A stretch of 64,000 nucleotides of DNA, from the NCBI GenBank assembly GCA_964017155.1, contig OZ024857.1, positions 4,373,869 through 4,437,868 on the forward strand, in the 5' to 3' direction. This DNA is from Oasisia sp. SBJ-2009 (lineage: Eukaryota > Annelida > Polychaeta > Sabellida > Siboglinidae). The translations under genes were made by a program, and so were the position numbers. Shown piece by piece: positions 21,001-34,900 of this stretch; the stretch's first letter is position 1; every line of letters starts with the position of its first letter. Below the pieces are notes generated by a model. That model was not told the DNA's origin. It saw only the letters and a list, made by a program, of their open reading frames with translations, and did not search any database.

Positions 21001-24000
21001 GCAGTATATGAGGGGGCACTCATACGCAGTATATGAGGGGGCGGTTGCACGCAGTACATGAGGGGGCACTCGCACGTGGTACATGAGGGGGGCGCTCACA
21101 CGCAGTACATGAGGGGGCACTCACACGCAGTACATGAGGGGGGATTCGCACACAGTACATGAGGGGGTACTCGCACACAGTACATGAGGGGGCACTCACA
21201 CGCAGTACACGAGGGGGTGCTCACACGCAGTACATGAGGGGCACTCCAACGCAGTACATGAGGGGGCGCTTGCACGCAGTACATGAGGGGGTGCTTGCAC
21301 GCAGTACAAGAGGGCAATTACATGCAATACATGAAAGAGTGCTCGAACGCAGTACACGAGGGCGCTCGCATGCAATACATGAAGGAGTGCTCACATGCAG
21401 TACATGAGGTCTTGCATGCAATACATTAGGGGGCTTCGACACACATTACATGAATGGCACTCGCATGCAGTATGACATCACGCAGCACATCCAAAGATTC
21501 TCATACATTCCATACAACATCCGCACAGCACACAGTTCAACACACCACTGACACAAGATAACACCCATACAGCATAACACACACACATGCACACAGTCAC
21601 GTAATGAAAGCAGGTGTATGGATCTGATTATAAAAATAACAACATCTAATTCCAACACCAGGAAGTATTTATTTAGCGACAAAAGTATTAACTTGGGTAA
21701 TATATAAAAGATAACACACACTGCAGCAGCTTACATTGTGTTGGCAAATAGAGACAGTGTAAATTGTCTTGGTGTATAACAATCTTATTTTTCAAATGTT
21801 TATTGATAGCCGATACACGCTGCGGCTGGCTAGTGGCCACCTATGACCTATACATCAACACACCATCCACGTCGTACTTACCAATGACATTCTGTTGCAG
21901 AATAATTCCTATAACGTTTAAAATGACACCCTCTATATGTTGCAGGATCTGGAACAGAACAAATCACTGTGTGGGTGTCTACAACCTCTGTAGTGCTTCT
22001 AGACACTCTACATTCGAATGATCTGTCTTCCTTTGCGTATGGGTGCAACTGCTACAGCAATTTTACAGGTTTCCGCCCAACAAAAAATCGTCTAGAAGGT
22101 GATAAGTATTGTGTAGATGTTATCAGTTTCAAATTGTTGGCATATTGCAGTATTCTGTTTGAATAAGCTCACGGACAACGAGATGGGATCCAAGTGTGTA
22201 TAGTCTCATAAAATATTGAAATGAGAATCAGAAACTTGTGCCAGTAAGAAACCGAGAAACTGCACACATGTATGCATATAGCAGTATGTCTGTCACTTAC
22301 ATTTTTCTGGTCCTCCATCACTATGACGATGGTCTCCATGGTGTTGAGGATGCCCATGGCAGTGATAGCCTTCTCGTCCGACGTCTCACCATCCCCCTCC
22401 AACAGCTGTGCAAATGTGTGCGCCTACAACAACAAGACGGACATCTTTAACATCTAAACAAGTCTGTAACAACATCCAACGAATGCCTATTTTCAGAGAA
22501 ATAATGTCTCGACATAACCAGTCGTGTCGGGATAACTAGATTTTAATTTACAATTGAAACTATTACTTGCTCGAGTTGGTTTAGACATTGTGTCCCAAGT
22601 CATTTCACAAAACACAATTCTGAGAATAACGGCTTTGAAGTTTAACGAGATAACTTCACCCATAGTCATAAAAAAACACATCCTATGAAGCTGAACATTT
22701 GCACACTTGAAGTACCAGTTATCAACCCACCCATTCGTACCCCTCAACGTTGAATTGCCAGTTTCGGCAGTCCCAAATTTTTCCTGATTTTTATGAAGCA
22801 GGCACATATTTCGACAATATCAACAACCAAATCTACCCATGCAATAATGACACAACAATGTTGTGAGCTAGGGTATTTTACCGGAGTGTTTTACAGTGGT
22901 CGCCGGTGGCTGCCACGTACCAGGTGTGTTGTGATCTCGACTGCGAGTGGTGTGATCTCCTCGCCGTAGGCACACACAAACTTCTGCAGGACGCCGGTCA
23001 AGTCCTCGTTCTCCGTCTCCCGCACCACCTTGAGCAACTCTGTCAGACACCACCAGTCAATCACTCAGACAAGAGTAGTCAATCACTCAGACCAGAGTAG
23101 TCAATTACTCAGACATGATTAACCGTGATGCCACAGATTTTATTTACACAGTGGCCAACAAAACACACATAACGAAATAGATGGGTAATTTGAGTGTAGA
23201 TTTTCTTTAAACTTTCACAGTGCATGAATGAAAATTTATGAAAATTTGTGAAGTCACCTCACTTTTCTCGGAATTCCAATCAAACTTGATACCTCTGAAT
23301 TATGTCCAAATTTGTTGACTGATTTTAATATACTGTTGCATTCTGTAGAATAACATTACCCATAACCATCTTTTAGACCATTTACAGTAATTAAACAATT
23401 GTATGTTTGGAAAACTTCATGCAAGACCTATTGTCAATTTAACTGAGAAAAAGGTGACAACAAAATAAACCACTTGGAATCTAGGCAATATATCAGTGAT
23501 CACATTAGGTTACAATAGGCTTAGAATAGCGACTGACCTAGAACGATATCCTTTGTGTGCGGCAACAGCAGATCCTTGGCTGAAAAAAAGTCAAACGTCT
23601 CGTGTCAGCATATTGGCTATAAAGACAGGCTGTAATATGCAATTCTAAGATAAAATAGTAAACAAGAAATAGCACATTTGCAAAACACCTTGTTTGCACT
23701 AGTCAGTGCTATTACGATTAATTTTTTTGGCAAAATAAATGATGCAACAAGCAACAGCACTGACAAGAGAAAATATATCCACTTGTTTCTACCATATAAA
23801 CCTGCCAGGCTGCCACTAAATGGCATTGGCTGAAAAATAGTAATGATCTGACACTTGAAGGGACAGCCCCTGTCAACAGGCCATGGAGGAGCTGTTAGAA
23901 CTGAGTCCGCAGACCTGAGTCTGATAGGTATAGATAGATCCATGGCATACTCAGGACTGTGCCACGCAGAAGAGAGCAGTTGGATGAAAGATATGTCCGG

Positions 24001-27000
24001 TAGAACCTGGAAACACCGCCTTTAAATGACAATATGTTTCATGGCCATAAATCAGGTAATTATGGCCATTCAGAAACACATTATGGTATATATATATATT
24101 CACACACACATATAATTAAGTGTAATTGATAGGCCAGGTACCTCTCTCTTGCTCCGTGAGCAGGGCCTGGAGCGCTATGGCGGCCTCCACCTGCACCGGC
24201 AGCTCCGTGTCCTTGGTGAGCAGGCTACGGGTCAAGAGCAGGGCCTGCTCCAGGTTGTGGGGGTTCTTGAACTTGACGTCACAGAAACAGTGCAGCACCC
24301 AGCATGACTGCAGCACACACATCACACGGTGACATCAGACGTCATATTGACATCACGTGATGATATCACAGGTCACATTGTCATCACATGGTGACATGAC
24401 ACGTCACAGTGACTTCACAGAAACAACGCAACACACTTATGAATGTAAACCTTACAAATCTAAATTTTTACGTTTCCCATGTGAGTCGTAGTTTCAAAAA
24501 AGTAATGTATGTTACCAGGTAATCGAAATTCTTTGTTATCACTGAGTATCATTTAACTACTGTCATCAACGCAAGAATTTACACTTACAATGGATCATTA
24601 TTACTTGAAACTTGTACCCTTCATCACGTGCATGACAAATTTGGGGACAGAAACATTATAGAGACAGCGTAGAACTCGGCAAGCTAAGAGTAGTACACAC
24701 TACACATCTAGCAACACACTTCATACCATCGCTCGAAGATAGCCATGAGCACTCTGGAACTCTGGGAAGACGTGTGTCACTAACATAGCCTCGGCCTGGC
24801 TCTTGTAGAGTTTCTTCTGCAAACCAGGACAGAGTTATTAGGTGGACACAATTCATGCTAAGGCAGAACCACACACTGGCAACCACACGAAACACACACT
24901 GGAGCTAACATTCGCAAAAGATGGAAATAAATGCATTAATTAGTGTGACTGTTGATGGTCATCTTCAGTGTGTTACACCTGTCATGAATGGCAGGATATC
25001 CATAGTTCAGTAACCAAACAAATTACAAGAACTGTACACATAAACGAAATGAAACAACCCAATCTTTCATTTCAGCAAAAGGTGGTTGGAATGATATGCT
25101 TATAAAAAAGCAATTTTATTTACATTACTCAAAGTGTACACGACAAACAACAATAACATGTTATACCGACGTTGTTCCAATATCCTACCCAGTACCACAA
25201 CAGGTGTCAACCAGACCCTTAGAATAACCACATCGATGGTTATACATATATCACGACTCGTACCGTCAGTAAGATGTCAGCGATGGCGCCGACCACATGC
25301 AGTGCTCCAGCCTTCTGTCTTGGGGGTAACTCGGCTGAACTGAGGACCTCGAGGACCAGGGCCATGATCTTAGGCAGCATCTCCTTGCGCTTGGAGGCAG
25401 CCGCATGGAGCAGACCTTGGGCAGCCGTCACAGGCGAGAAGAACTCCTCAAAGGCATCTGTGACACAATATATAACAATAAAACATCACTTATTTTATCA
25501 TGGATATATTCTGTATAACATATGGCTATAATTAAGAAAATTATAGAAACTGAATAATTGTATTAACTACAGATATATGTGGACCAAATATTTTAAGGTA
25601 AATAATTATTTCTGATTTCTTGTTGCCCAAAGATACTTCTAGAAATAAATCACTGTTAATAAAATACAAACCACAACATTGCAACACAGACGTGACAATG
25701 CTTTTCTGTTTTAGTCCAACAAATGTACAAAACTTGATTGTTTATTCTTCTGAGTATCACAGCGGCACCTACCATACTTGATGCGGATGTACTCGACAGG
25801 GTCGGAGTGCCAGAGCTCCTCGTCTTCGTCACTGTGACACATCAGGGGGAAGACGATCTCTTGAATCACAACCTGCAAGGACAGCGTCGTGTGGAGAACA
25901 TAGAGCCACAGACACACCTGGCTGTGAAACCAACCATTTGTGAGCAGTCACTACATAAGTACCACATGTAATATATATACACTCAAACACCTAAAAATAG
26001 ACTCCGTTAACCAGATACGCATGGTAAGACAAAAGAATATTTCTGGAGGTAAGGGCCCCAGGTGCTTGGGAAGATGCATGTACAACGATCCTAAATTACC
26101 ACAGTATGAAATAAAAATACACAGGTGCGGTGTACTACAGCGAAAACCTGTTGGTGGCGCCACCTACCTGCATGTGTGGCTTCATGATCTTCCACGAGAA
26201 CGAGTGACTCACTCTACAACAAGTCATCAATAGTGACATCAGCAGATACATCACAACCTTCATTAGCACACACCGAACCTACAGGAACTAAGCCTGGATA
26301 AGTGGATATATATAGTCATTGCAATTCATTCCCTCGTCTGTCAAAATTGTGAAAATATAGCAAAATTTCATGATCAATTTGAACGTTTCTTTATACAACT
26401 GTGCTTATTACGCTGTAAATCCCTTCAATTTTTGCGACTGACAATTTGCAACATGACAAATTTAGTAAATATGGATCGTACAAATCATAAATCTGACATC
26501 ACCAAGGGCCGAGGGAAGAAAGGTTGAACGAATGGTAAACACACTGTTTTGGCCTTTGTAGAGCATTGACAGACAAGCCAGTTACACAAGGCCGTCCACT
26601 CACCCCTGATTCAGGTAGTTGAGAGTGAGCTGTAGGACCCGCGGCGACACGTACTGCTTCTGTCGGTGTTTGTCCAGGAGGACCAGCAACACCTGTAAAA
26701 TACCATCTGAAACAAACAAGACAGTTTATTAAATCTCAAAGGAGAGGATATTGTCTTGTGGTCAGTACAAAATCAATCAGATTCAATATGACAATGAAAA
26801 ACTCACACCATTTTCTAACAGTGACATATGTTGAGAGTTGCAGCAAAACAAGTTAGCCAGAAGTTCAAATTAATGCACCCATTATTAAATAAGGTAGTGG
26901 ATTTTAAGAAAATATTGGAAGTTTAAAGGTCTGATCATCAAACTAGATTTTTTTTCTAAAAGCATGAAAATTTACTTTATATCATTTTTTGGACAAAAAC

Positions 27001-27653
27001 TTACGCGAAAAACTCTTCAGATACCAGTCCGAGAACTGGGTGTATTCCTTCGTTACATTTCCTGGACTGCCATATCTGCAAAAAACACAACAAAGAACGT
27101 AGATTACCTACATTTCCTGACTCACTATCACGACCCAAATGATAAACACAGGACATATGTGAATAGAAATAGATCTACTGTCATATGTGCAATTTATATT
27201 CAGCACAAGGTAAATGTTGATAACAAAATGTGATAATGAATGTTCCCTATCGCTGCCACTTTGCCAGTAGTAGGTACACTTAGGTCACCTAGTGTAAATG
27301 ATGCAATTAACCTAACCTTTTCTTTAGCTTTATGCAGAATTAAATTTTTTATTAATTTATCTATGCTTATAGTGACTTTTTTTAACACGTACGTTATCTT
27401 TCTTGGATTCTTATTCAATCTGCATGATTCCATAGAATTTTTTTTAAAGCATGTGAAAATATAGACAATAAGAGAGAGCGTCACCTCTCGAAGCAGCGAG
27501 TGAGGATGTGCAGGGCCCACTTCTTGCACTTCCACCAGGGCAGCTCTGGGCGGTCATCCTCGTCCACCTGGGCCAGGGCCTGGGGGAGAAGGCAACGTCA
27601 CTCAACTGATCTATCATGTACACATATTGTACATATATATGTATATATATATG

Positions 27654-27685
<32 letters not shown>

Positions 27686-30600
27686 TATATACATATATAT
27701 GTATATATATATACATATATATGTATATATACATATATATACATATATATGTATATATACATAATTACATATATATATGTGTGTATATATATATATATAC
27801 ACACATAGATATGTATATTTATTTATGTATCAGTTTTTGTGGCTGACTGACCACTTTGACATGGGTCACGTGGGTCCAAATATGACATCAAGATGAAGGC
27901 CAAATAAGTAAGACAGTGAGACGTTTGAACGTAAGATGTTTCAAAGCATGTGTCTGTGTGTGTGCGTGCGTGTGTGTGTGTTTAATTTATTGACCCCTGA
28001 AAGAGGAGTTTGAGGTTGCAGCTCACCTCGGGTACGTCCCGCTCCACGATCCTCCGGAGCAACTCCATCCACTGGGTGAAGGCTTCCTTCGATATGAGGT
28101 CAAGGGGAAGGAAATACTGAAACACACATTTCAAATGTCATCTCAAAGTCAACTTAATAATATTCTGCACAGCAGTGCCAAAGTCAGGTAATGATAGTAC
28201 ACACCTGTCAAGTTTAAAGTTACCTTGTACACACCTGTCAAGTCTACAGGTACCTTGAACACACCAGTCAAGTGTACAGGTACCTTGCACACACCAGTCA
28301 AGTGTACAGGTACCTTGCATACACCTGTCAAGTGTACAGGTACCTCGTACAAACCTGTCAAGTCTACAGGTACCTCGTACACACCTGTCAAGTCTACAGG
28401 TACCTCGTACACACCTGTCAAGTGTACAGGTACCTCGTACACACCTGTCAAGTGTACAGGTACCTCGTACACACCTGTCAAGTGTACAGGTACCTCGTAC
28501 AAACCTGTCAAGTGTACAGGTACCTCGTACACACCTGTCAAGTCTACAGATACCTCATACACACCTGTCAAGTCTACAGATACCTCATACACACCTGACA
28601 AGTCTACAGGTACCTTGTACACACCTGTCAAGTGTACAGGTACCTCATACACACCTGTCAAGTCTACAGGTACCTTGTACACCCCTGTCAAGTCTACAGG
28701 TACCTCATACACACCTGTCAAGTATACAGGTACCTCGTACACACCTGTCAAGTCTACAGGTACCTCATACACACCTGTCAAGTCTACAGGTACCTCGTAC
28801 ACACCTGTCAAGTCTACAGGTACCTCATACACACCTGTCAAGTCTACAGGTACCTCGTACACACCTGTCAAGTCTACATGTACCTCACACACACCTGTCA
28901 AGTGTACAGGTACCTCATACACACCTGTGTGAGGGCAGAGAAGATCTTGAGGATCTGCTTCTGGAGCAAGACGGACATCTCTGACTCGTCGGGCAGCAGC
29001 TGGACACAGCGCTGGTGGACGAGGGGCAGCAGCACCTGCATGGCCTGGTTCAGGGTGCCGCGCTCCTCCGGCTTCTTGTATCTACACGTGTATGTACAGA
29101 CAGCAGGTCATACACAGGGTCACCTTTACAGCAGGTCGTACACAGGGTCACCTTTACAGCAGGTCGTACACAGGGTCACCTCTACAGCAGGTCGTACACA
29201 GGGTCACCTCTACAGCAGGTCGTACACAGGGTCACCTCTACAGCAGGTCGTACACAGGGTCACCTCTACAGCAGGTCGTACACAGGGTCACCTCTACAGC
29301 AGGTCGTACACAGGGTCACCTCTACAGCAGGTCGCACACAGGGTCACCTTTACAGCAGGTCGCACACAGGGTCACCTTTACAGCAGGTCGTATACAGGGT
29401 CACCTTTACAGCAGGTCGCATACAGGGTCACCTTTACAGCAGGTCGCATACAGGGTCACCTTTACAGCAGGTCGCATACAGGGTCACCTTTACAGCAGGT
29501 CGCATACAGGGTCACATTTACAGCAGGTCGCATACAGGGTCACCTTTACAGCAGGTCGCATACAGGGTCACCTTTACAGCAGGTCGCATACAGGGTCACC
29601 TTTACAGCAGGTCGCATACAGGGTCACCTTTACAGCAGGTCGCATACAGGGTCACATTTACAGCAGGTCGTATACAGGGTCACCTTTACAGCAGGTCGTA
29701 TACAGGGTCACATTTACAGCAGGTCGTATACAGGGTCACATTTTAACACAAAGTTATGGAGCCTATTTTTTGAAGAACAAAAAAACAATCGACTTCTTTC
29801 GATGTAACTTACTCAAAATTCTTGACGAGATGGTACAAGGCAACAAGTGCCCCCATCCATGTCTCAACGCGATCCGACTGCAGATACAACGCCACCTTCT
29901 CAGCAATGCCAGGCCACTTGCCTGGGTAGTCATGCTTCACCAGCTGGCTGATACACACAGCCAACTGTACCCTGTCGACAACAATCACATCCAATAAAAC
30001 ATTAACCCTGGTCGTCTGGCTCGGTGCCTTTTTGATGTGTCTGGGACAGTCATTTATTTTTCACAGGCACAAATGAATAGTTAGCAGGACATTCACCTCA
30101 GTACCTGCATATTCTTTGTATCGCAGTACTTGAGCCAGTAAATGGAAGATTGTGCTGTAAAGGCATGATACACCACTATATAGCCAACTGTATCCTTTCG
30201 ACAATGTAGCTACGTTCAATAAGATACTATGATGTAAAAATGCCCGAAAAAGGTTTAGCCTGAGGCACTCATTAAACACTATTTATGTTAAGGCCACCTA
30301 AGTATTCTAACTCACTGGCTGACCAAAGTATATCTTTATTACTACTAAATCAAAATAATTTGACAAGTAGAATTTGTTCAAATGGGCATCAACAATGTTC
30401 CACGTGGGAAGATAGCACAGACTGATGTCTCCCCCAGCGACAACATTCCAGTGTCATCAATTACCAACTATGTAGTTATGGATTGGATCTAGGCTTAGCG
30501 TTCACCTGAGTCCAGCCAGGTTATTTATAGGCCATTGGTCACTGGCTCATGTGGCTCATAGAAGCGATAAAAATATGGCTCAACTGAATTTGAAAAGTGG

Positions 30601-31890
30601 CCCAACTGAATATGAAAACTGCCTAAAAATTCTCACTTGAATTTTTTTTAAACCCATTTTATCCTGAAGCTAGTGCAGACGAGTTGCAGCCAGTTCCTGA
30701 TCATTTCCTCAAAACAATCTGTCAGCATTAAAAAACGACAGGCCTTCATTTAAAATGGACATAACTTTATTATTTCTCAATCAATTTTTAAATGTGATAT
30801 ACCTTTAGAAAGTAGATAAAATAAACTATCAAGTCGCATTGACAAACTCATAGTTTTATCATATATATTTTATGTGGCATATGACAAAACATGCCCAATA
30901 TATTCAAACCTATGTTGAGGTTTGTCACATTACTTTTCACCTGACATTTTCGCCAAGAAGGAGACAACATGTCAATGAGCAAGTTGACTTTATTTTATGC
31001 ATTAGTCTCTGCTAAAAACAAAGGTATACAACTTGTCCACATATCTTGGATAATAATCTCATAATGTAATTTTGTTTGTAATAACCCCCATGTCATCAGT
31101 CGATTGAATCGCCAACGTGTGGCGCCGCTGAGCGGAATTATGCAAATTTGTGAAATATTTTCTGTCAACGATGTATAATTTTGTGGCTTATTTCTTATAA
31201 CTAATAAATAAGTACTCTAAAGTAACAACGTTGGTCAACATTTCAACGTCACTTTATTGATGAAGTAGTTACCATCATTGGAAATAATCTTAACTTTGTT
31301 TGGCGCCCAAAAAACAGGCGTGGTGCGCGGTAAGCGAAAATGGATGCCGTTGTCGGTCGACCCCACTTCGATGGCTTCAAAGTATGTCTTCACGGACAAA
31401 TATCGCATCAAATACCATAACCGTCCATCTTATATCGGCTATCCACTTGTCTGCCTTCTTGTCATCAACAGTATGAAGTAAATTAATGGAGTTATCCTTC
31501 GAAATACGTCAACATTTAACGATCTTTGCGACTCGACGCCATCTTTGATTTCACTTTGGCTTGGGGGTACCGACTTTGTACGGGAAATACCCAAAGAACG
31601 GCACTGATTGGTTGAAAAATGTGGGTTTCCTAGTGATCCCGATATACTGACGTCATTCGGTGTTAACCAGCCAATGGGATTCCAAAACGTCAGAGTGCGG
31701 GGAAGCCGTGCCAAGTGCAAACTACGACCAGAATCGTATTCCGGGAAAAAAGGGTAACTACGACTAGAATCGTATTCCGGATAAAATGGGTTAATCTACT
31801 TATTCTGTTGTGGACAGAAATACCAATAGTATCTTACTAAGTTAGCCTTACACATGTATATATACATATATATGTATATATATATATATA

Positions 31891-31934
<44 letters not shown>

Positions 31935-34900
31935 CACACAAACACACACATTATATTACTGTTACATAACCAGTTCACATATTCATTTATTCACAATGTG
32001 TGTGTGTGCACGTGCACGCAGTCCAACAGCCTTAGATCGCCAAGTTTTAGAACCCGATGGCCCCTAGATGTGCCTCCATGCTGATGGTATCTCCTAGTAC
32101 TGCACTGTTTTCTCACAATGCCACCTATTACAACTCTTCCAGGAACCCACATCCAATAAGTATACATCTCACAGACCAATTACTTGATTATTTTGTACAC
32201 ACCAGTCATCAGATAATGTCCGATCACCAGGTGACATATTACTCATTTCGCAGAAATGCCTCTCATTTATAATTCATAGACACAGGGCAATAGACATGCC
32301 ATTTCAGAAAGAGGAAACGTACCCAACATAATACACTCAGTTATATGTGATAAAACAGAAACAACCTGCAGAATGCCATGAACTTCAAAAGCAAATTATG
32401 CAAATCATCGCGTACTGCTACTTGAAATGGTGCTCCTGGCAACAGAGAAATAAACATAAAAACAGATGTAATCTGCTAAACTACCAAATAAACGTGACAC
32501 ACCTGACAGGCTCTGGAGCGCCAATGACGGCCTCGACGATGTGTTCACGGACAAACACCTTGTCTGTCTCGTGGATGCAGAAGGGCACCGGGTCTGTCAC
32601 CTGGGCCACCTCCTTCTCCTCCCAAAACTGACACACCATGTTCTTCAGGTAAATCACACCTGTACACAAACAACACAGATGTAATCGTGTAGCACTGCAG
32701 TGAATATAGGGTAAACAAAATCAGGCTAAAAACATGTCACTGGTTCACAGGAACAATTTATCAGTCTGAGAGAAATGTTACGTTTACTATCTGTGAACAT
32801 TTATACTTCATAGCTCTAATGAAAGAACCCGAGATTCCAAAGATTGTATTCAATTAGGAGTTGAACAGGCACTTTCAAAAGTACCAATTCGAGTACTTTA
32901 AAAATACTCATATCCAGACTACTATCTAGGATGATGTAGTCGGTACTTGTACACATCACAGTATGCGTACTTATTACCAGAGAACACTTCACTTTGGTAG
33001 TCGGCCTAATCTTGCTAGAAACTAATAAAAGTAAATTATCTTAAAAGTATTGATTGCTTTGCTATGGGACCTAAACTATCATCAATTGGCAAATGAGGAA
33101 TCAAGATATGTTCTCAACCAACGAACATGTAGCTTTATGCAAAGACCCATCTACCTGTCATTTGGACAGGTAAAACCTGTTGTGGACAGGTATAAATATA
33201 GGTGGACGGGTACAAAAAATGAAGGAGTGAAACATGTTTTCCAAAATCATAGATATTGTCAGTTATGCCTTAAAAGTGAGTGTAAATGGTATCAGATGTG
33301 TGTTTGTACTCCATTTCAGGTCATCAGATGCATATTAAAGTTTGTAAACCGGCTTAACAGTCAACATCCATGTGTCCACCAAAATGTGGACTGGCAAAAA
33401 TGTGGTCCTGCATAAAGTCCTGCCAATGAATGATTGGTCACTAACAAGACTCAATCCATCCTAACTGACCAACACCACACACACGCTGGCAATGTACTGA
33501 CCGGCCTGTCTCACAGGTTTGTCCAGCTGATCGGACATGACCACTTGCAGCAGTGTTGGCACAAAGCCAATGATCTTGTGAACCTAGAAATAACAAACAA
33601 AGGCATGGTAACATGTTTTATTTGTTGATTACATTATGTAATAAGTTACATAAACTACTGATAGTTGCTATTACTATCTAAAGACAAGTCCAGGGTGGGA
33701 ACAAAAAGTTGTTTGGAAACAGATGACCTAAGGGTCCTAGAGATATTGGAGAAATGTATGTTGGTTGTTGAGTAGAAAGAGTATGTTATGTAACAGTAGA
33801 CAATTTAAATTTAATTCACTCATGCTAAACAATTCTGCATATACTGGAGTTTAGATAGACCTGTTTTGGCTATGTTGTTTAGAAGTGAGTAACAATACTT
33901 GAGTCGGTTATTAGTCAAAGCTATTGATACAAACAGCAGTTGATAAAAACAAAAAATGTTGCATTCTACGGAAATCATGTATATAATAGAAACACGATTT
34001 GCATACTTGTGAAATGTACTGATAAAAGGAGAAACAAGTTTCAAACCACTGTCAAAGACAACACCTAAACTCGAACAGTATCTGATGGTGATGTGTCATT
34101 GCCAACTATCTTTACAGGAAAGTAGTTGACAACTCAGAATTTAGTTAACAACTCAAGAATTTTGATGACATATAACATTTTAGAGAACACATTTCTCAAA
34201 TTTGTCGAACACGTTATTGAACATGTTATTACCACATTCATGATTTGTGGTGTATTCATCAGTATTTGTCTGTTTCTATTTTAAAAACTACTGCAACTGC
34301 GCTAGTCACTAGTAGATTAGACTATTGCAATTCGCTTTTTCATAACATTGCTATTAAGGATGTCACAAAACTACGTACACATACACAATTGCCTAGCAAT
34401 GGTTGTGACTAGGTCTGCATGTTTTACGTATTCTAAGCCGCTTAAAAAGTCTCTGCATTCGGTGCCTGCTTAGTATCACACCATCTTTAAGATATGTACC
34501 ATGACTTCCCAGGCCCTTGTAAGCAGCCATGTACTCATGTAAGAAAACCTGTTCAGCTTTGATAATCTAGTTCTGATTTACTTGTTGTCCCTAAAGTCAA
34601 TACCAGTATTGGGACTATGGCTTTTGATGTAGGTGTGCCTACTCTTTGGAATATGTTTTCTTCTAGTGTTAAATTTTATCAGTTGATATTGCTAAATTCC
34701 GCCATAATTTAAAGATATGGCCTCCGTAAAGATATACCTTTTCAACCTTGCCTATCCACCATAGCTCCCTGGCGTATCAACCAATCTGATGACAACTGGA
34801 TTTGTTTATTGATTTTGAGATCGATCAAGCCTTTTGTATGCGCCTCTGAGCTTGGTTTTGAAAGATTTAGGTGGAATAGAAGTACCTAATTGTTATCATT

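Noticed and set aside
20337..21442. Cys-rich repetitive frames ([12 protein letters not shown] type) on the minus strand
   Set aside because: Products of the 25-bp minisatellite; several overlapping frames on both strands are equally open.
17101..21470. CRISPR array
   Set aside because: Repeats are contiguous without unique spacers, and the DNA is animal.
28149..29997. Frames of 235-391 aa such as [10 protein letters not shown] and GHLYSRSYT repeats
   Set aside because: Minisatellite translations in importin-7 introns, with no conserved sequence outside the repeat.
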